NCBI GenBank assembly: GCA_949825025.1
Contig: OX463788.1
Location: 33,048,878 to 33,112,877 of the forward strand
Origin: Siphlonurus alternatus
Lineage: Eukaryota > Arthropoda > Insecta > Ephemeroptera > Siphlonuridae
DNA length: 64,000 nucleotides
Reading direction: 5' to 3'
In this document: positions 1 through 14,483 of the stretch, in pieces
Layout of the letters: every line of letters begins with the position of its first letter
Numbering within the stretch: position 1 is the first letter of the stretch
Position numbers and translations under genes: made by a program
Notes under the pieces: model-generated
The model's input: only the letters and a program-made list of their open reading frames with translations
The model's database searches: none
Told to the model about the DNA's origin: nothing

Positions 1-168
1 GTGTGGTGCCTGCATGTCCCCGCGGCCGCTGCTATGCCACCACCGCGCCCGCAGTACCGGTTCAAATTGCCACCCGAGAGACCACCCGCCCACTTAGCAC
101 AGATGTTATTATCTTGGGGAGAAAATCAGAGCACACAGGCTGTCATCTGCAGATTATTTCAACCCTAA
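1..168 (+). other. G+C-rich left edge, possible exon tail
   Basis: The first ~110 bases are far richer in G+C than the following kilobases. Two forward frames are open from the edge: frame 1 to a TAA at 166-168 and frame 3 to a TAA at 171-173. Frame 1 reads proline-rich sequence (PPPRPQYRFKLPPERPP). It could be the 3' part of an upstream exon or a clipped G+C island. No clear donor or polyadenylation site decides this. Confidence 0.25.
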
Positions 169-180
169 AATAAGTAAACC

Positions 181-2162
<1,982 letters not shown>

Positions 2163-2214
2163 TACGAATATAAAATATTTATACATGCAAAAAGGCATTT
2201 AATTCATTCATTCC

Positions 2215-2271
2215 TAACAGCTAGTCATAACTGGCGGGGTAAGCCAGCAGCATTATCGTCGATGTCCGAGG

Positions 2272-2305
<34 letters not shown>

Positions 2306-2520
2306 TAAGATGTTATTTTAAGTAGTGAGGCTTACCAGACCCCACGTACCGAGGACATGTTGCTAATAGCTTGCCCTGCCGACCAGATTTTGGGATTAAT
2401 TGAGCCCCTGATTCACAGAGACAATGTACCCATTCCCTTGAGCCAGGATTCCTACTGAGGCCTCAAGGGCCGTGTCAGAGTTGCCCATATTCACCACTAG
2501 GGGGTAGTAATACTGTGCTC
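2215..2520 (-). repeat. Possible retroelement 3' end with poly-T run
   Basis: A 29-base poly-T (2275-2303) sits beside a block of mixed composition (2225-2270 and 2305-2515) that contrasts with the AT-rich surroundings. A poly-A tail on the minus strand would look like this. No coding remnant was recognised, so family and orientation are uncertain. Confidence 0.3.
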
Positions 2521-2880
2521 TGATTACACTTTTGAAGACTTAATAAAAATTATAAATATGAAAGAGGTCTTATTTAAGGTCATATGTAAATAAAAAAAAA
2601 ATGTTTTAATATTTTTCTTTGTATACTGATTCTTCTTTTCTCATATTTTTGCACAATACGTACTTGCACTGATGAACCTTTCAAACTTTTTAATTTTTTC
2701 CGCTATATTGATTATCTCCGTTATCATAATAAAATCAAAAAATAATAATTTTAATTTTAATAACTGTCAAAAAAATTATTTAAAAAAATGTATGAAAATT
2801 CATTATAAGAATATTAAGAGTGGCATTTGAATTTTCACACAGTAACATATAATATAACACAGTAATATACATGCAATATA

Positions 2881-3042
2881 ATGGGGACGATTCACGAAAG
2901 AGTTATCCAAACAATTACCCAGCTTTCTCACTAACCGCGGTTAGCATCATTGAGTTAGGCTGACCGGGCTGGCGTTAAACGCGGTTAGTGAGAAACGTGC
3001 ATGGATAACTTTCTGGATAACTCTTTAGTGAATCGCCCCCAT
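2881..3042. mobile_element. Foldback MITE, family A copy 1
   Basis: The left end GGGGACGATTCACGAAAGAG pairs with the right end, which finishes GTGAATCGCCCCC. Inner parts also pair (CTCACTAACCGCGGTTA against CGCGGTTAGTGAG), so most of the 160 bp can fold. It shares its ends with copies at 3380, 18795, 56400, 57016 and 59568. No coding capacity. Confidence 0.8.
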
Positions 3043-3379
3043 TTTGTTTAGAAATCAATGCTTCTATATATTACATTTGATCAGTTTTCAATTTCATTCC
3101 TTTCAAAATTTATTAATTTTTTTTCAAAATACATGCTAAAGTTAGATGACTTATGATTCATTTCATTTGCAATCTTTCTAAACTTATAAAATAAGGAAAC
3201 ATAAAAATATAACAGAATAATTTTCTGACCATGGCACATTTTGCCATTATATATACTAACCAAAAATTCTCACATTTAATTCAATGTCATTGCACTGAGG
3301 AATTTTGCAATCATGCCAACACAAATAAGATTATAATAACAATACATATTGTTGATGCTTCATGGCAATAACCTGCATA

Positions 3380-3541
3380 TTGGGCGCGATTCACGAAGTA
3401 GTTAGCCAGGTTTCTAACCACGTTTAGCTTAACCACGTTTAACTAGGCGGTTTAGCACGTAAAACAGGTATAGTTAAACTTTGTTAAGCTATAAAAACAT
3501 GGTTAAAAACTTGGCTAACTGCTTCGTGAATCGCACCCATT
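3380..3541. mobile_element. Foldback MITE, family A copy 2
   Basis: The left arm contains GGGCGCGATTCACGAAGTAG and GTTAGCCAGGTTTCTAACC. The right arm ends GCTTCGTGAATCGCACCCA. The two arms are near reverse complements, separated by a short centre. This copy lies only 340 bp from copy 1 and most resembles the copies at 57016 and 59568. Confidence 0.82.
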
Positions 3542-4930
3542 GTGTTTATTTTAGGGTAAATTAAAAACTTTTTTTCTTATAGTAATCAATATTAAAATTA
3601 TTTCCATCACCAATGACAAATTACAATGTTGTTGTTGGACTTTTATTCTGAGACACGACACTTGTATTATACAGACATTTAATATGTAAGCTCTAAATAA
3701 CGTCATACTCTTTTATTAATAATTATTAGATTGTATCACATATTACTATAAATGAACTTTGTGATATAAATTATATATATGACTACATATATACTGTATA
3801 TAGGTTTGGTACCTACAGTATGAATTAATATTGGGAAATGTATGTGTAAATAGTGTAAAATAATAATGAACAATTTTACTATAAATTTTTGCATTGTTAT
3901 ACAGTATAATTTGAACTGTTCAGTTTGTTTTTATGTTTTGCACTGACGTTTAGGTGTTATAACTTGTTATAAGTTAATATTTTACTCCCCTCCCTTGTAA
4001 GCATGAATGAAAACGAAACTTAAGCCACTTATGGTGAGATTGAATTGTATTTTTTTTTTCCTTCTGATTTTATTTTTTTTTTTAATTTCTTAATTACAAT
4101 TAAATTAAGTTACGCAAAAACTTCCAGAATTAAAAAAAAATAATAATAATAATAAATGAAGGCAGGTAGGATTCGTAAAACTTAAAGACCGCATTTAGGA
4201 TCAGTTTTTACAATTATAATATATAGCGATTTAAAAATTTTTTTATAAAAATTATAAAATCAATACAGTTTAAAGTATAATTTAAAAAATAGTCTCAACG
4301 TTCTATGAATGCGCCTTTATATTTCTGCATAAATATGATATAGAACATAATTATTATTTTAGTTATAATACAGTATATATATATATATATATATATAATA
4401 TTATTATATATAAACCTTAATGTTATTGATTTTAGTTAATTTTCATTCATATAAATTTATAATAAAATCATAAAATAGATAAAGAAATGAAAAACATTTC
4501 ATATGAAATACTAACAGTTTATGTTCAATTTTTTTAATTAATGTAATATTGTATATTGAGTGGTAGTGGCTTGTAGAGTGTTAGAAAATAACGAAGACAT
4601 TTTCTCACGCCTTTCTCTGCAAGTATGTATTTAAATCCGGAGGCCTAAATGTAGTATGTGATACTAAAATCATTATTATAAATTTTCATGGTCACAAAAA
4701 AAGCACTGAAAGGGAAGCTTGACAATGTCCGACACAGCGGGTGTACGTTGTACGTACACAGCTAGTAGTAGTGTAAGCAATGAAGGTCCGAAATAATCAG
4801 AGCAAGAAATGGTGGTAGTACTGTACAGCCGGCCAACCGAGCATAGACACTTTATAGTACATAGTATAAAGTCAATAACCGGCCTATTACATACTATGTA
4901 TTGCAAACAGGCAATACAAGCAAGTAAATT
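3542..4930. other. AT-rich non-coding stretch
   Basis: No gene seen. It holds a short (TA)n at 4373-4398 and a somewhat G+C-richer patch at 4690-4930 directly before the hAT-like element. Confidence 0.55.
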
Positions 4931-4938
4931 GACTGCAT

Positions 4939-5711
4939 CAGTGGCGTAACTACAGAGGGGGCCAAGGGGGCCAAGGGCCCCGGGCCCGTGTATCAAAGGG
5001 GGCCTTTTCAGTTAAGCTCATTGAATATATTTCAATTGCATGAGCGTGACAAAAAAATATATTATTTTTTTCCATAAACAAAAGTTTTTAAATGTTTGTC
5101 ACAAATATGAAGACCATGCATTATCGTTATCATTTGGGGATGGGGAGAACAATAGCTCATATTACGTGCTTCTCATCTGACTCATCTCTCTCTGTTCTAT
5201 AACGACATTTAAGAATCAAATGAACCATCCCATGCAAATTCAGTTCACCATGTCGTTGAAGCACGCGTTTAATGTGTGCAGTTGAAACAATATAAAATAT
5301 AAATAGTCTTTCTAATAAGTCAAAATTGTGCTTAAATTTAGTATACCATACGTGTTAATTAGTAATTCATGTTATGGTAAATTAAAATGAACTAATATGA
5401 ATTTTAATATTTTTATAACACCATATAATGTTTTTTATTTTTGTTTTAAAATTGCCGATTGCTGAATAACGTGACATCTGTGGATCTGCAGGTATAAATT
5501 AATAAGGAATTTATAAAATATTGCGCAAATCTAATTTCATTAAAATATGTAATTTTTTCATTGAAAAAACAGTGCCATGCCCACATTTTCTAAAAAAAAA
5601 TCGCCTTCGGCGGGGATCCCCCCCCCCTCCCCCCCGAAGTCACCGCTTCGCGGCGAAGGGGCCCAAACAGGCCTTCGGCCCCCGGGCCCACATTTTGTAG
5701 TTACACCACTG
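4939..5711. mobile_element. hAT-like non-autonomous transposon, 773 bp, with 8-bp TSD
   Basis: The element begins CAGTGGCGTAACTACAGAGG and ends with the matching inverted sequence TGTAGTTACACCACTG. It is flanked on both sides by GACTGCAT (4931-4938 and 5712-5719), a perfect 8-bp target-site duplication. A CAG-starting inverted terminus plus an 8-bp duplication is the signature of the hAT superfamily. The ends are extremely G/C-rich (GGGGGCC runs) and the interior is AT-rich without a transposase frame, so it must have been moved by an enzyme encoded elsewhere. Confidence 0.88.
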
Positions 5712-5719
5712 GACTGCAT

Positions 5720-6729
5720 GCACTCTCTTGAGTAAGTAGCATTAATATTACATATATAGTTAACAACCTTCATGGCACCTAATCCATTGAATAAGTCAAA
5801 TTCTTTATCCTTCTTTTATAGCAGTTTTTGTCATAACTATTAAGCACTTATTGTACCTCCATTTGGGTGACAAAGACCCTCAAATTACATAATTATATAT
5901 TTTATGAATAGTGCTCAGTAATATTCGTACAATTTTCTATTAATGTAAGTGCATAAAGCATTACAAGCTAATGCAATGACCTCATCATCATACAGTCCGA
6001 GCAGAGATCGTACTGCAAGCCATGCACTAGTCGCGTCCCACCTTTTGCTGGGTGCATTAATTTGATTAATATTAAGCATTGAAAATAATTGTTTGATTCA
6101 TGAATTTGAATCATGGCCCGTTTGATGGAAAGAAGGAAGCTTGAAGAGTATATGCATGTATAATTATAATGCACTTTCCTTACACTTAATACATCGAGCC
6201 TATATCATTGTATGATAAAGGATAAAGCACAAACTCAGTATTGAATATTGGTATCCTTAAATGGGTGTATAATATATATATATATATATTATAGTAAACA
6301 TTTTTTTTATTTATTGCACATAGATTTCCCTTACAAGAAACAAATTACATCTCCACATAATTAAATGGAGTTCATTTTTTCTTATAACGAAAACTTGTAT
6401 GTAATAAATAGAAAATTTGCATCATTCATAAATAAAATATATGGAGAACTGCATATATTTTTGCACACCTTTTTGCATCCATATGCTGAATTATCCATAC
6501 CAGTTGCATAGTAGTTGATGTAGGTCTTTTGGGGAAAAAAAAAATGAGCAAATATTTAGTTAAAATTTTCCTTCCTTAATCAATTATCACACACACACAC
6601 ACACACACACACTTAAGTATAAATTGCAAAAAAAATATCTTCTGTTTTACTCTCCAGTTCATTGCGAGATTGAAAACACAAGTCAAGGAAGAGAACTAGG
6701 ACATTAATAACGACAATGCTTGGCCTCAT

Positions 6730-6760
<31 letters not shown>

Positions 6761-6840
6761 TCTATGTCATGGAGTCAAAAGTGTAATTTTATTGTTTTAG
6801 AAGTTAATGAGGCATACAGGAGAGGGAAGGAGGATTCGTT
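5720..6840. other. AT-rich non-coding stretch with small microsatellites
   Basis: No gene seen. Contains (CA)n at 6588-6612 and (AAT)n at 6729-6756. Confidence 0.55.
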
Positions 6841-7080
6841 TCTTGGTACCAGCTAGACGAGAGGGAGGGTTGCTGGAGTAGTATTTACCTGTATGCTGGG
6901 AACCTCCTCAAGGTTGCGTGGAGGCAGCATACTGCATATATACATAGCAAGCAGGCGGACGGACGGACACAACGATTGCTCCTCGGTGGCACTTCCTCCA
7001 GCTCCGAGGCAACCAAGCGTGACTCCTGCCGCCGCCGCACACACTACCACTGGGATGGCCTGCAGGTCGCTTCTTTAACG
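6840..7080. other. G+C-rich island
   Basis: About 240 bp clearly richer in G+C than its flanks, with AGCAAGCAGGCGGACGGACG near 6945-6965 and a GCCGCCGCC run near 7028. Short overlapping frames on both strands show no recognisable protein. It could be a regulatory island or an untranslated exon; nothing in the sequence settles this. Confidence 0.3.
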
Positions 7081-7122
7081 CCACCGTGGTGACATGAAAA
7101 TTCACCCTTTTTCGAACACACA

Positions 7123-7300
7123 GGGGGACATTCACAAAGCACTTTAACCCCCACTTTAGCCCCGATTTTTAACCCTGGTGCTAAACATGGTACTAAATCA
7201 GGGGCTAACCATGTTAAGCTCATAGTTTAGCACCATGTTTAGCACCAGGGTTAAAAATCGGGGCTAAAGTGGGGGTTAAAGTGCTTTGTGAATGTCCCCC
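7123..7300. mobile_element. Foldback MITE, family B copy 1
   Basis: The left end GGGGGACATTCACAAAGCAC pairs with the right end GTGCTTTGTGAATGTCCCCC. Pairing continues inward through TTAACCCCCACTTTAGCCCC to a short centre, giving arms of about 80 bp that are almost perfect. Related ends (CATTCACAAAGC) occur at 30790, 37420 and 56239. Confidence 0.85.
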
Positions 7301-7959
7301 AATGTATAATATCCTGAGAGTTAATATATTACAATAATATCTCCGCTTTATGCATGAAATCAAAAGAAAGCAGGCTGAAAGGCTTTTTATTTTACTTACC
7401 AATTTGTTCTCCAGTTAAAATGTGTACAGAACATGTCAAGTATGTAAGACTGTATAATGTATATTATTTTATTTATTTAAATGAGATAATAAGGGCCCGA
7501 TCTAGTAAAAACGGCCATAAGGATTTTATCATAATTGGGTATTTCTACTTACTAACAATTAATATGTTTAATAAAAACCTGAAACTTCCAATATCCTAAC
7601 TTGTACGCGTGCTCATCCGGAACGGGGCGGCCATGGCCTTACAATATATCCTGACGTTTACCTGTGACTGAGGGTAACGTGGAAACCTCAGTCAGAATCG
7701 ACGCTACAGCTTTTGTTAATAGACTGAAATTGCAATGGTCCAATACTGCTATTTAGAGTAAATTGACTTTTAGCTTAAAGCCATACGTTTCGTTTTTAAT
7801 AAAACTTTATGCCAAGATGAATTTAGGTTTGAGTGTGGGATTTTTATTGTGATTATATTTGTATTGGTGGTTAAGTGAATTTTTAGAGACAAGTATTTTA
7901 TGGTAGATTTATAAGGGAAAATTTATAATGTAGACAAGTGTAACTATTTACCTCTGGGT

Positions 7960-8045
7960 GGGAGAATTGTGATTTTTGTCGAAAATGGTCACCCATCTAA
8001 GTGCTAATCACTTTCGGCGTTGCTTGACTTTGGTCGTGATCGTTT
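7960..8045 (-). repeat. 5S-rRNA-derived repeat, copy 1
   Basis: Read on the minus strand, 7987-8042 resembles the central and 3' part of eukaryotic 5S rRNA, including AAGTCAAGCAACG and ACTTAGATGGGTGACC, the region holding the internal RNA polymerase III promoter. It then departs from 5S and continues with non-5S sequence shared with the copy at 18650. A shared non-5S flank argues for a 5S-headed SINE or its remnant rather than a functional 5S gene. Confidence 0.65.
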
Positions 8046-8049
8046 GATA

Positions 8050-9940
8050 ACCAGTCAATGTGCACTCCCACTATAATATATAATTTTTAATTGAATTTGT
8101 TCAAATAAGAGAGTATAGGTAACATAAAAAATAAACTGGAACCATTGTTCACTTTGTGTATTAGACAATTCCTTAAAAAAAAACAGGTATGCAATATTGC
8201 ACAGATAAGATTGTAGCAAAATTAAAAACACATTTTTTTTAATATAATTTGAAAATGACATACATTATTTAGTTTATTTTGTTTTCACTTTTTTATTTAC
8301 ATAATATATATATATTTTACCTTTAGTTATCACAGCAAGTAGGTGCAAAAAATAAGCTTCATACGGTAAACTGATACGGTGGCATTTTGTAAGCAGGTGA
8401 ACGGACAAACCTCCTTACATTTCACCTAACACACTTTCCCCCCCCCTTTTTTTTTTTTGCTTAAAATTTGTGTTATAATTCAGTGCATTTAAATTTAAAT
8501 GATATCATGAACTCCATGCCATGTTTGATAAAAGTTAAAAATTATTGCAAATAAATGTAACAATTATTCTCTGTCCAAGTGCATAAGGTCAAAAGTGCAG
8601 AAAGTGTACACTGGGCAGTGTTTACGAACAGAACTGATATCTTACACATATATAATATAATTTGATTAATCATATTATATTTATGACTTATTATTATTAG
8701 TCTTTAATTAAACACAAAAAGTGTACATACAATTTAACATAGTATTATAAATATATATTCATTATAAATTAACACTGTAATAGAACACATAAAACTTATT
8801 ATATTTAATTAATATGTGGCAGAAGTATATTATATGTCTGCTTTTTTTAATTATTAAATATTTATTATTAATAAAAATTAATGTAGTAATTATACGAGGT
8901 ATTCTTTATTATATGAATTTATATGTTATAACGTTATAACATAATGAAAAGTAATATTGGAGGTTCCTGGTCAATATCCAATAACAAAATATTGTTAGTT
9001 TATTTCTTAAATTAATTGGATTTTGATCATTTTGTATCGTATCTAACTGTAAGTGCCATCGGAGTAGAGACCACTGAGCCATGCAAGTTGACGTCACAAC
9101 GGCTATAAGACTATATGTCCTCCTACTTTTCCTGCATGATATACCTGATACAAGAAAATCAATCGTTCATATAGATGGAGTAATAAAATCATTACTTATA
9201 TACAGACTGCATAGAAAAAGAATCAGATTTGCTAATAAATTATACTTTCCTACTTATTATTATTTTAATTTTTAAAATTTGTTTACAAAGTTTGTCTTCT
9301 AAATTCATTGCATTAAAATGACACGTTTACCCTTTAGGTCTGTTATCTTTACGGTTTCTATTGAATTATCATTTATATCGCTGTATATTAAGTCCAACAA
9401 CATTTGCAAGGAGAAAATTTATGCAGTTATGAATGCAAAAGTCACATCATTCACAGGCATTAATAATTGCATGGATTCGAGTTTAGTTTAACGTTTCCAC
9501 AAGCAATAATGAAAAATGTATATTTTTATAGCATCTTTAAAACTTTAAATAAATTTAAATTAAAAATAGACAAAATAAAAGAATAAATTGTAGGAGCATA
9601 AATATATAAATAAACTATATAGTAATATAATACATTTCATATATACATTATTATAATAATTTTATGTTATATATATGCATGTGTTTTTCTTCAGGTCTTA
9701 TCATCCATTACTTCGTTTTGCTGAAAATAATTTATATTTATGAGACAAACTTCACAAACTTGTCTATTTAACTTATACAAAGCATGGAATAAAATTAAAT
9801 AAAAGTGCATTGATATTTGATAAACTTTTATTATAATGTCCAGATAACTAGATAAGCCCTGTTTTTTGTGGCGTTATTTTGGTTACAACAAGCATAATGC
9901 CAGCTATACTAGCATTGCAGACTTAATTATATAGGAGTTG
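8050..9940. other. AT-rich non-coding stretch
   Basis: No gene or clear mobile element seen. A C-run followed by a T-run lies at about 8440-8458. Confidence 0.55.
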
Positions 9941-9944
9941 GGTG

Positions 9945-10150
9945 GCATAGGCAGTGGAGGGAAACACGGCACTGATTACGCTTAATTCCCACGAGCAAGG
10001 ACGGGGGCAGCACCTGTTACGTTGCTCCCACGTGAAGAAGTGCCCCCCTTCTCTCCCCTCCCGCCACGGCCGCGATTCCCTGACACCGCGTGATGAGCAC
10101 CGGAAGTCCGGAAGAAGGATGTTATGTTGCGTCACCCCCACCACTTTTTA
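9945..10150. other. G+C-rich island
   Basis: About 200 bp of high G+C with a C-rich stretch near 10045-10065. Mirror-image frames on both strands (68 and 73 codons) have no recognisable motifs. Candidate regulatory island only. Confidence 0.25.
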
Positions 10151-11443
10151 TGTTTCCTAGGTGCAAATCACTCAACCAGAAAAAAGCACAATAACTCCCA
10201 CACATCAACCTGTGTGCTATTCGACTTTGACTAACTACTAATTTCTCTAATCTCAAAACCTAAATATAATATGTAACTAATTATTCATAATTAATATGTG
10301 TCAATGTTTTTTGGAGAGTTCTTAACCTTTTAATTATCTTAATAGATGAGTTCAAGAGAATTTATTGTTACTGGACCAAATTTTCATACTTCACTTATTA
10401 AATAAAAATTCTTCAAAACATTTTTTTTTAACTTATAAAAATTATATAATATTATAGTTATAGGAATTTAATTGCCTGAAAATCAAAGCTTACATAATTT
10501 TATATACATGCTTAATTGCATCATGTGGTGCATATATATGCATTTAATTGTAGGCTGAAATTATACATCCAGATCCAGATACTGCATGCATAATTGATTT
10601 TTTGGTTCATAAATAATCAATATTCTTCAACACTGTGATGACACCTATAATAGGGACATTTTTACTGGGCAGTACTGGCCAGTACACAATTAAATCGTTG
10701 ATTGATAGCAACCACTAAAATTGAGACTTTTGACTCCTTGGCAGGGACGGACTGCATACTTGGTATTTCATTAAAATACTACTGGTTTAAATCGTCTCTT
10801 GTGACGAGTTAATTATCGTGATTTATTTGGTAAACAATTACTTTAATTCATTCGATTGAAGTAAAAAAAATCTTGTTTGCCAAAAAGTGAATTTCATTTA
10901 TAATACAAAGAAAGTAATTTTTGCTTGACACTAATTAGCACCGTCTGTATAACACTAACATTGTTATATTGGATAATTTGTTGGTTTTCTGTTTCTCACA
11001 GTCGCTTGTAACGATGATACTATGATACTCTTTCTCAGCTGACGGCGTGTACGTATTAAATACACACAAAAAGTTGAGAATAGACCTCATGGTGAGCTCG
11101 GCGAGCGTAACGTCCGCGCGCTAACTATACTGAGCTTGTAGATAAGGAAGGGTGGCAGCTAGGGGAGCGTCAGCATAGGGGCGTGGAGGCTAAACGGGGA
11201 TCCCATTTTGGTGTGAAAATAAAGTGCAAAAAAGAACTTGAAAGACCACTAATTGTCCCTTCCATTTTTTAAAGAACACTATCAAATTAGAGGCACTTGT
11301 ATACAGTAAAAAATATAATTATATTATTTTTCAAAATTAATTTAAATTCTTTAGTGGACGAAGGACATTAAAAAAAATAAAATAGATTCAACAAAAGAAA
11401 TTGTTTGTGAGATTTCAATGCAATTAAGTTGGTTTTTCAAAGT
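10151..11443. other. Non-coding stretch with a weak G+C island
   Basis: AT-rich, no gene seen. A richer patch at 11040-11220 (GGCGAGCGTAACGTCCGCGCG) resembles the other islands in the window. Confidence 0.45.
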
Positions 11444-12034
11444 AGGCCAGTCAATATAGGTTTTGACCTCGGATAAATTCCGAAGTTTGTGATTTTTTCA
11501 GCATCGGTAGAACTCAATGCCCTGAGTAACATATCCAAAGCCCCCCAAAATCCCACCGGGGCTTTCGCCGCCATCTTGATGGAAAGTTATGCATATAGTA
11601 CCCTCACTAATTTGCATATTGTGGCGAAACCGTGTTACATAGAAGCAATGTAAATGCATATAATGATAGGCAGATATATTTGCTACAAGAAAATATAAAA
11701 ATATATTTAATTTTAATTTCAATTAACCCTTAAATTAATTATTTTCTGAAAAGTTTGGTGTTAAAAAAAAGTTTAACGGTGAATTTCGTAGTCAATATAT
11801 ATAAATACAGAAATATTTTTCATTTAAAAGTTTAAGACAAAATCCTTGCAATTTCATAAATGCTGATAACTTTTCCTTAGCTTAAAAAATGAAGGAGATA
11901 CGCGACTTCGTAGCGCAAGAAACATGCCAGTTGACCGCTCTGCCTGCCCGCCCGCCACAATACAACACGCACAATACAGCGCGCGAGCACTGCAATGAAT
12001 GCGCTCTCGCGGCTCTCAGTGGCTTGTCATCTTT
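11444..12034 (+). repeat. Left arm of the composite inverted repeat
   Basis: 591 bp with a G+C-rich inner tip (11890-12030, containing CTGCCTGCCCGCCCGCC) and an AT-rich middle. The 74-codon minus-strand frame (11498-11722) and 63-codon plus-strand frame (11889-12080) recur in the right arm only because the DNA is duplicated. Confidence 0.85.
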
Positions 12035-12450
12035 ATTTATTTATACATATCTACGTGTAAGGTGTTTTATAAAGTTGTAAATTTAGTTTTAACACTCTGC
12101 TTTTGCAAAAAAAAAAAAAAAAAAAAAATCAAATTAACATTAAACTTCTTATGACATTGATTATTCCATATACTTTTTATAATTATATTAATTTATATTA
12201 AATATTTTTTAAGTAATTACCTGCAGCACAAATTTAAGTCTTACCCCTTTGTCTCCTTACACGGTGTAAGGCACGGTAGAAAACAGGCAAACTTAATTAA
12301 ATAGTTATTTTCGTGATGCTGCATTTGTGGATGATACCACAATTCTATTCTTTATTCTTTATTATATGATGATACTTTAATTTAAGTCTATACTCTTATT
12401 TATTTTCAATTTTTTATATGACATGTACTGTATAATACCACTGTCCGTAT

Positions 12451-12756
12451 AATATACATACTTATTTTCTAATAAGGACTGTGCCTGAATGGAATAAGTT
12501 GCCCTGCAATGTAAAGAAAAGTGATGCTAAGCAGTTTCCTTCTGCTCTTAAGAATTATTGTATTCTTAAAAATAGTTAATTAATTTGTTTGTTTTTGACT
12601 CTAGCATTCTATGCTATAGCATTGGTATAAATTTGTAGGTTAGCAGCCACTTGTGATATGGTGCTTCTAGTGCCTTGCTTGCTACCCCCACCCCACTACT
12701 TGTAATACTGTGTGTACCTTGGGTGAAATAATAAAATAAAATAAATAAATAAAATA
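12451..12756 (+). mobile_element. 5'-truncated LINE, C-terminal tip and 3' tail
   Basis: From about 12463 the plus strand reads YFLIRTVPEWNKLPCNV, then a stretch ending LKNS and a TAA at 12577-12579. The pattern R-T-V-P-E-W-N-x-L-P is typical of the extreme C terminus of non-LTR retrotransposon polyproteins. After the stop comes a 3' UTR of about 150 bp and an A-rich tail of AATAAA/TAAA units (12727-12756). The rest of the element is missing, as expected after incomplete reverse transcription. A second copy lies on the minus strand at 26351-26630. Confidence 0.75.
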
Positions 12757-13065
12757 CATTTAATTAACATCATCAAATCCGATCCGATACATAATTTTTA
12801 AAAATATATAGGTAATAACAATCACAAGTTCAATGGAATATAATAATATTATATGGTTTATTATAAAGTTTATGTATTAACACTTAGAGATATCACAAAT
12901 GCATATATGTGTTATTAGTTATTATATTATTATAATATATGCATTCTATATAATTTATGTATATATATATATAATATATATATTATATCAACATGTAATC
13001 AGTATGACTATTTTTGAAATCAAGATTATTTACAATCGATAGAATATAAATTTAATGTTGGGCCT

Positions 13066-13144
13066 TATAGTTCGGACAAAATTGAGTACTCCTTAATAAA
13101 AGACGCTATTTAAGAAGTAAGATACTCAATTTTGACCGAACTAT
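13066..13144. repeat. Small hairpin element
   Basis: ATAGTTCGGACAAAATTGAG at the left pairs with CTCAATTTTGACCGAACTAT at the right, around a centre of about 35 bases. Ends flanked by T/A suggest a tiny foldback. Non-coding. Confidence 0.6.
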
Positions 13145-14018
13145 TCAACTATGCTTTAATTATTCTTTTAAATGTAATAAATTTTGATTTCAAATATCGA
13201 TGAGATACATGAAGATACATATAATATTTATTCATTGTATGTTCAGCTTCTAGGGCTGAGGCTATTTTTATAAATTTAATAGCCATAGAATCTTACATAG
13301 TTTATGCCACGACAATTTTTTTTTTTTTTTTAATATACATATAATATAAAAACGCATATGATGCATTCGTGACCCCTCTAAAACATTATAAATAATATAT
13401 TATTACAAAACTTTAAATATATCCATTGAATTTGTGATTGTTTCTATCTATTTTTAAAAATAATAAGTGTTGGATCGGATATGATGATATTATGTAAATG
13501 TATTTATACGACAGTGGTATTATATATACATATAAAAATTCGAAAATTAGTAAGATTATACTTCAAATAAAGTACTGTATCATCAACACAGCACCAAACT
13601 ATTCATGCTGCCTGTTTTCCACTGTGTCTTACACATTGTAATTTATATAAATATATAATCATAATTATTTACTCACATGGGAGGTATGAGGAAGCAAAAT
13701 TTTTATTGAAACATTATGTTATTTGTAAGCTAGCTGACATAAACAAACATTATAAATATAAAGAAGGAATATAATTATTTTTGTATATATATGCATGACT
13801 GACAAAAAGGGTAAAGAATTAAATTTACTGCACTTTACTTAAGAAAATGTATTACAATTTATATTGTATATACGCAATAATCAATGTCATGAGAAGTTAA
13901 TAAAAAGCTTCAATGATTGATATTTAGCATAATTATTAAGCATATTGATACAAATAAATTTACAACTTATTTTTAACCTATTTCCAATAGACGAATATTT
14001 TTTCTTGAACTTCACGAT

Positions 14019-14385
14019 TTAAGGGGAAGGTAACGCGCTCAATGTTAAAAAATATCCCATGACACATGAAAAAAATTTAAAATGTTCTCCTCTACATTCC
14101 CTATAATATCAGTAGCTAAAATATCAGGTATACAAATTCGAGCTAGTTTTTTTTTTTTTTTTAGTTATGAATTTTTAAAGTTGACTATACTTAAACATGG
14201 AAAAATCAAACTTCAATGTTAATCTAGTCAACTTCAAAAACTAGCTCGAATTTGTATACATGATATTTTAGCCACTGATATTATAGAGAATGTAGAGGAG
14301 AACATTTTAATTTTTTTTCATAATTTTCATGTTTCATGCTGTATGGGATATTTTTTTAACATTGGGCACGTTACCTCACCCTTAA
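14019..14385. mobile_element. TTAA-bounded foldback element 1
   Basis: The element runs from TTAAGGGGAAGGTAACG to CGTTACCTCACCCTTAA. Inner arms pair over long stretches (ATTTTAAAATGTTCTCCTC, AATTCGAGCTAGTTTTT and their complements) around a centre near 14210. The middle is homologous to the element at 26902-27275. TTAA at both edges is the target preference of piggyBac-type transposases. No coding frame. Confidence 0.75.
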
Positions 14386-14483
14386 GGGCTATTGTAGCTA
14401 TTAACACACGTTGAACATATAATATAAATATAATTTATATATGTAATAAATAATATATATAATAAATAATACATATTATATAC

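Noticed and set aside
4676..4996. 106-codon minus-strand open frame
   Set aside because: Its N terminus is the translated G+C-rich terminus of the hAT-like element and the rest shows no motif.
7987..8042. A functional 5S rRNA gene
   Set aside because: Only part of 5S is present, with many substitutions and a repeat-shared non-5S flank.
11498..11722. 74-codon frame repeated identically at 14796-15020
   Set aside because: The identity comes from DNA duplication in the inverted repeat arms; substitutions between arms show no coding bias that I can judge, and the frame is short.
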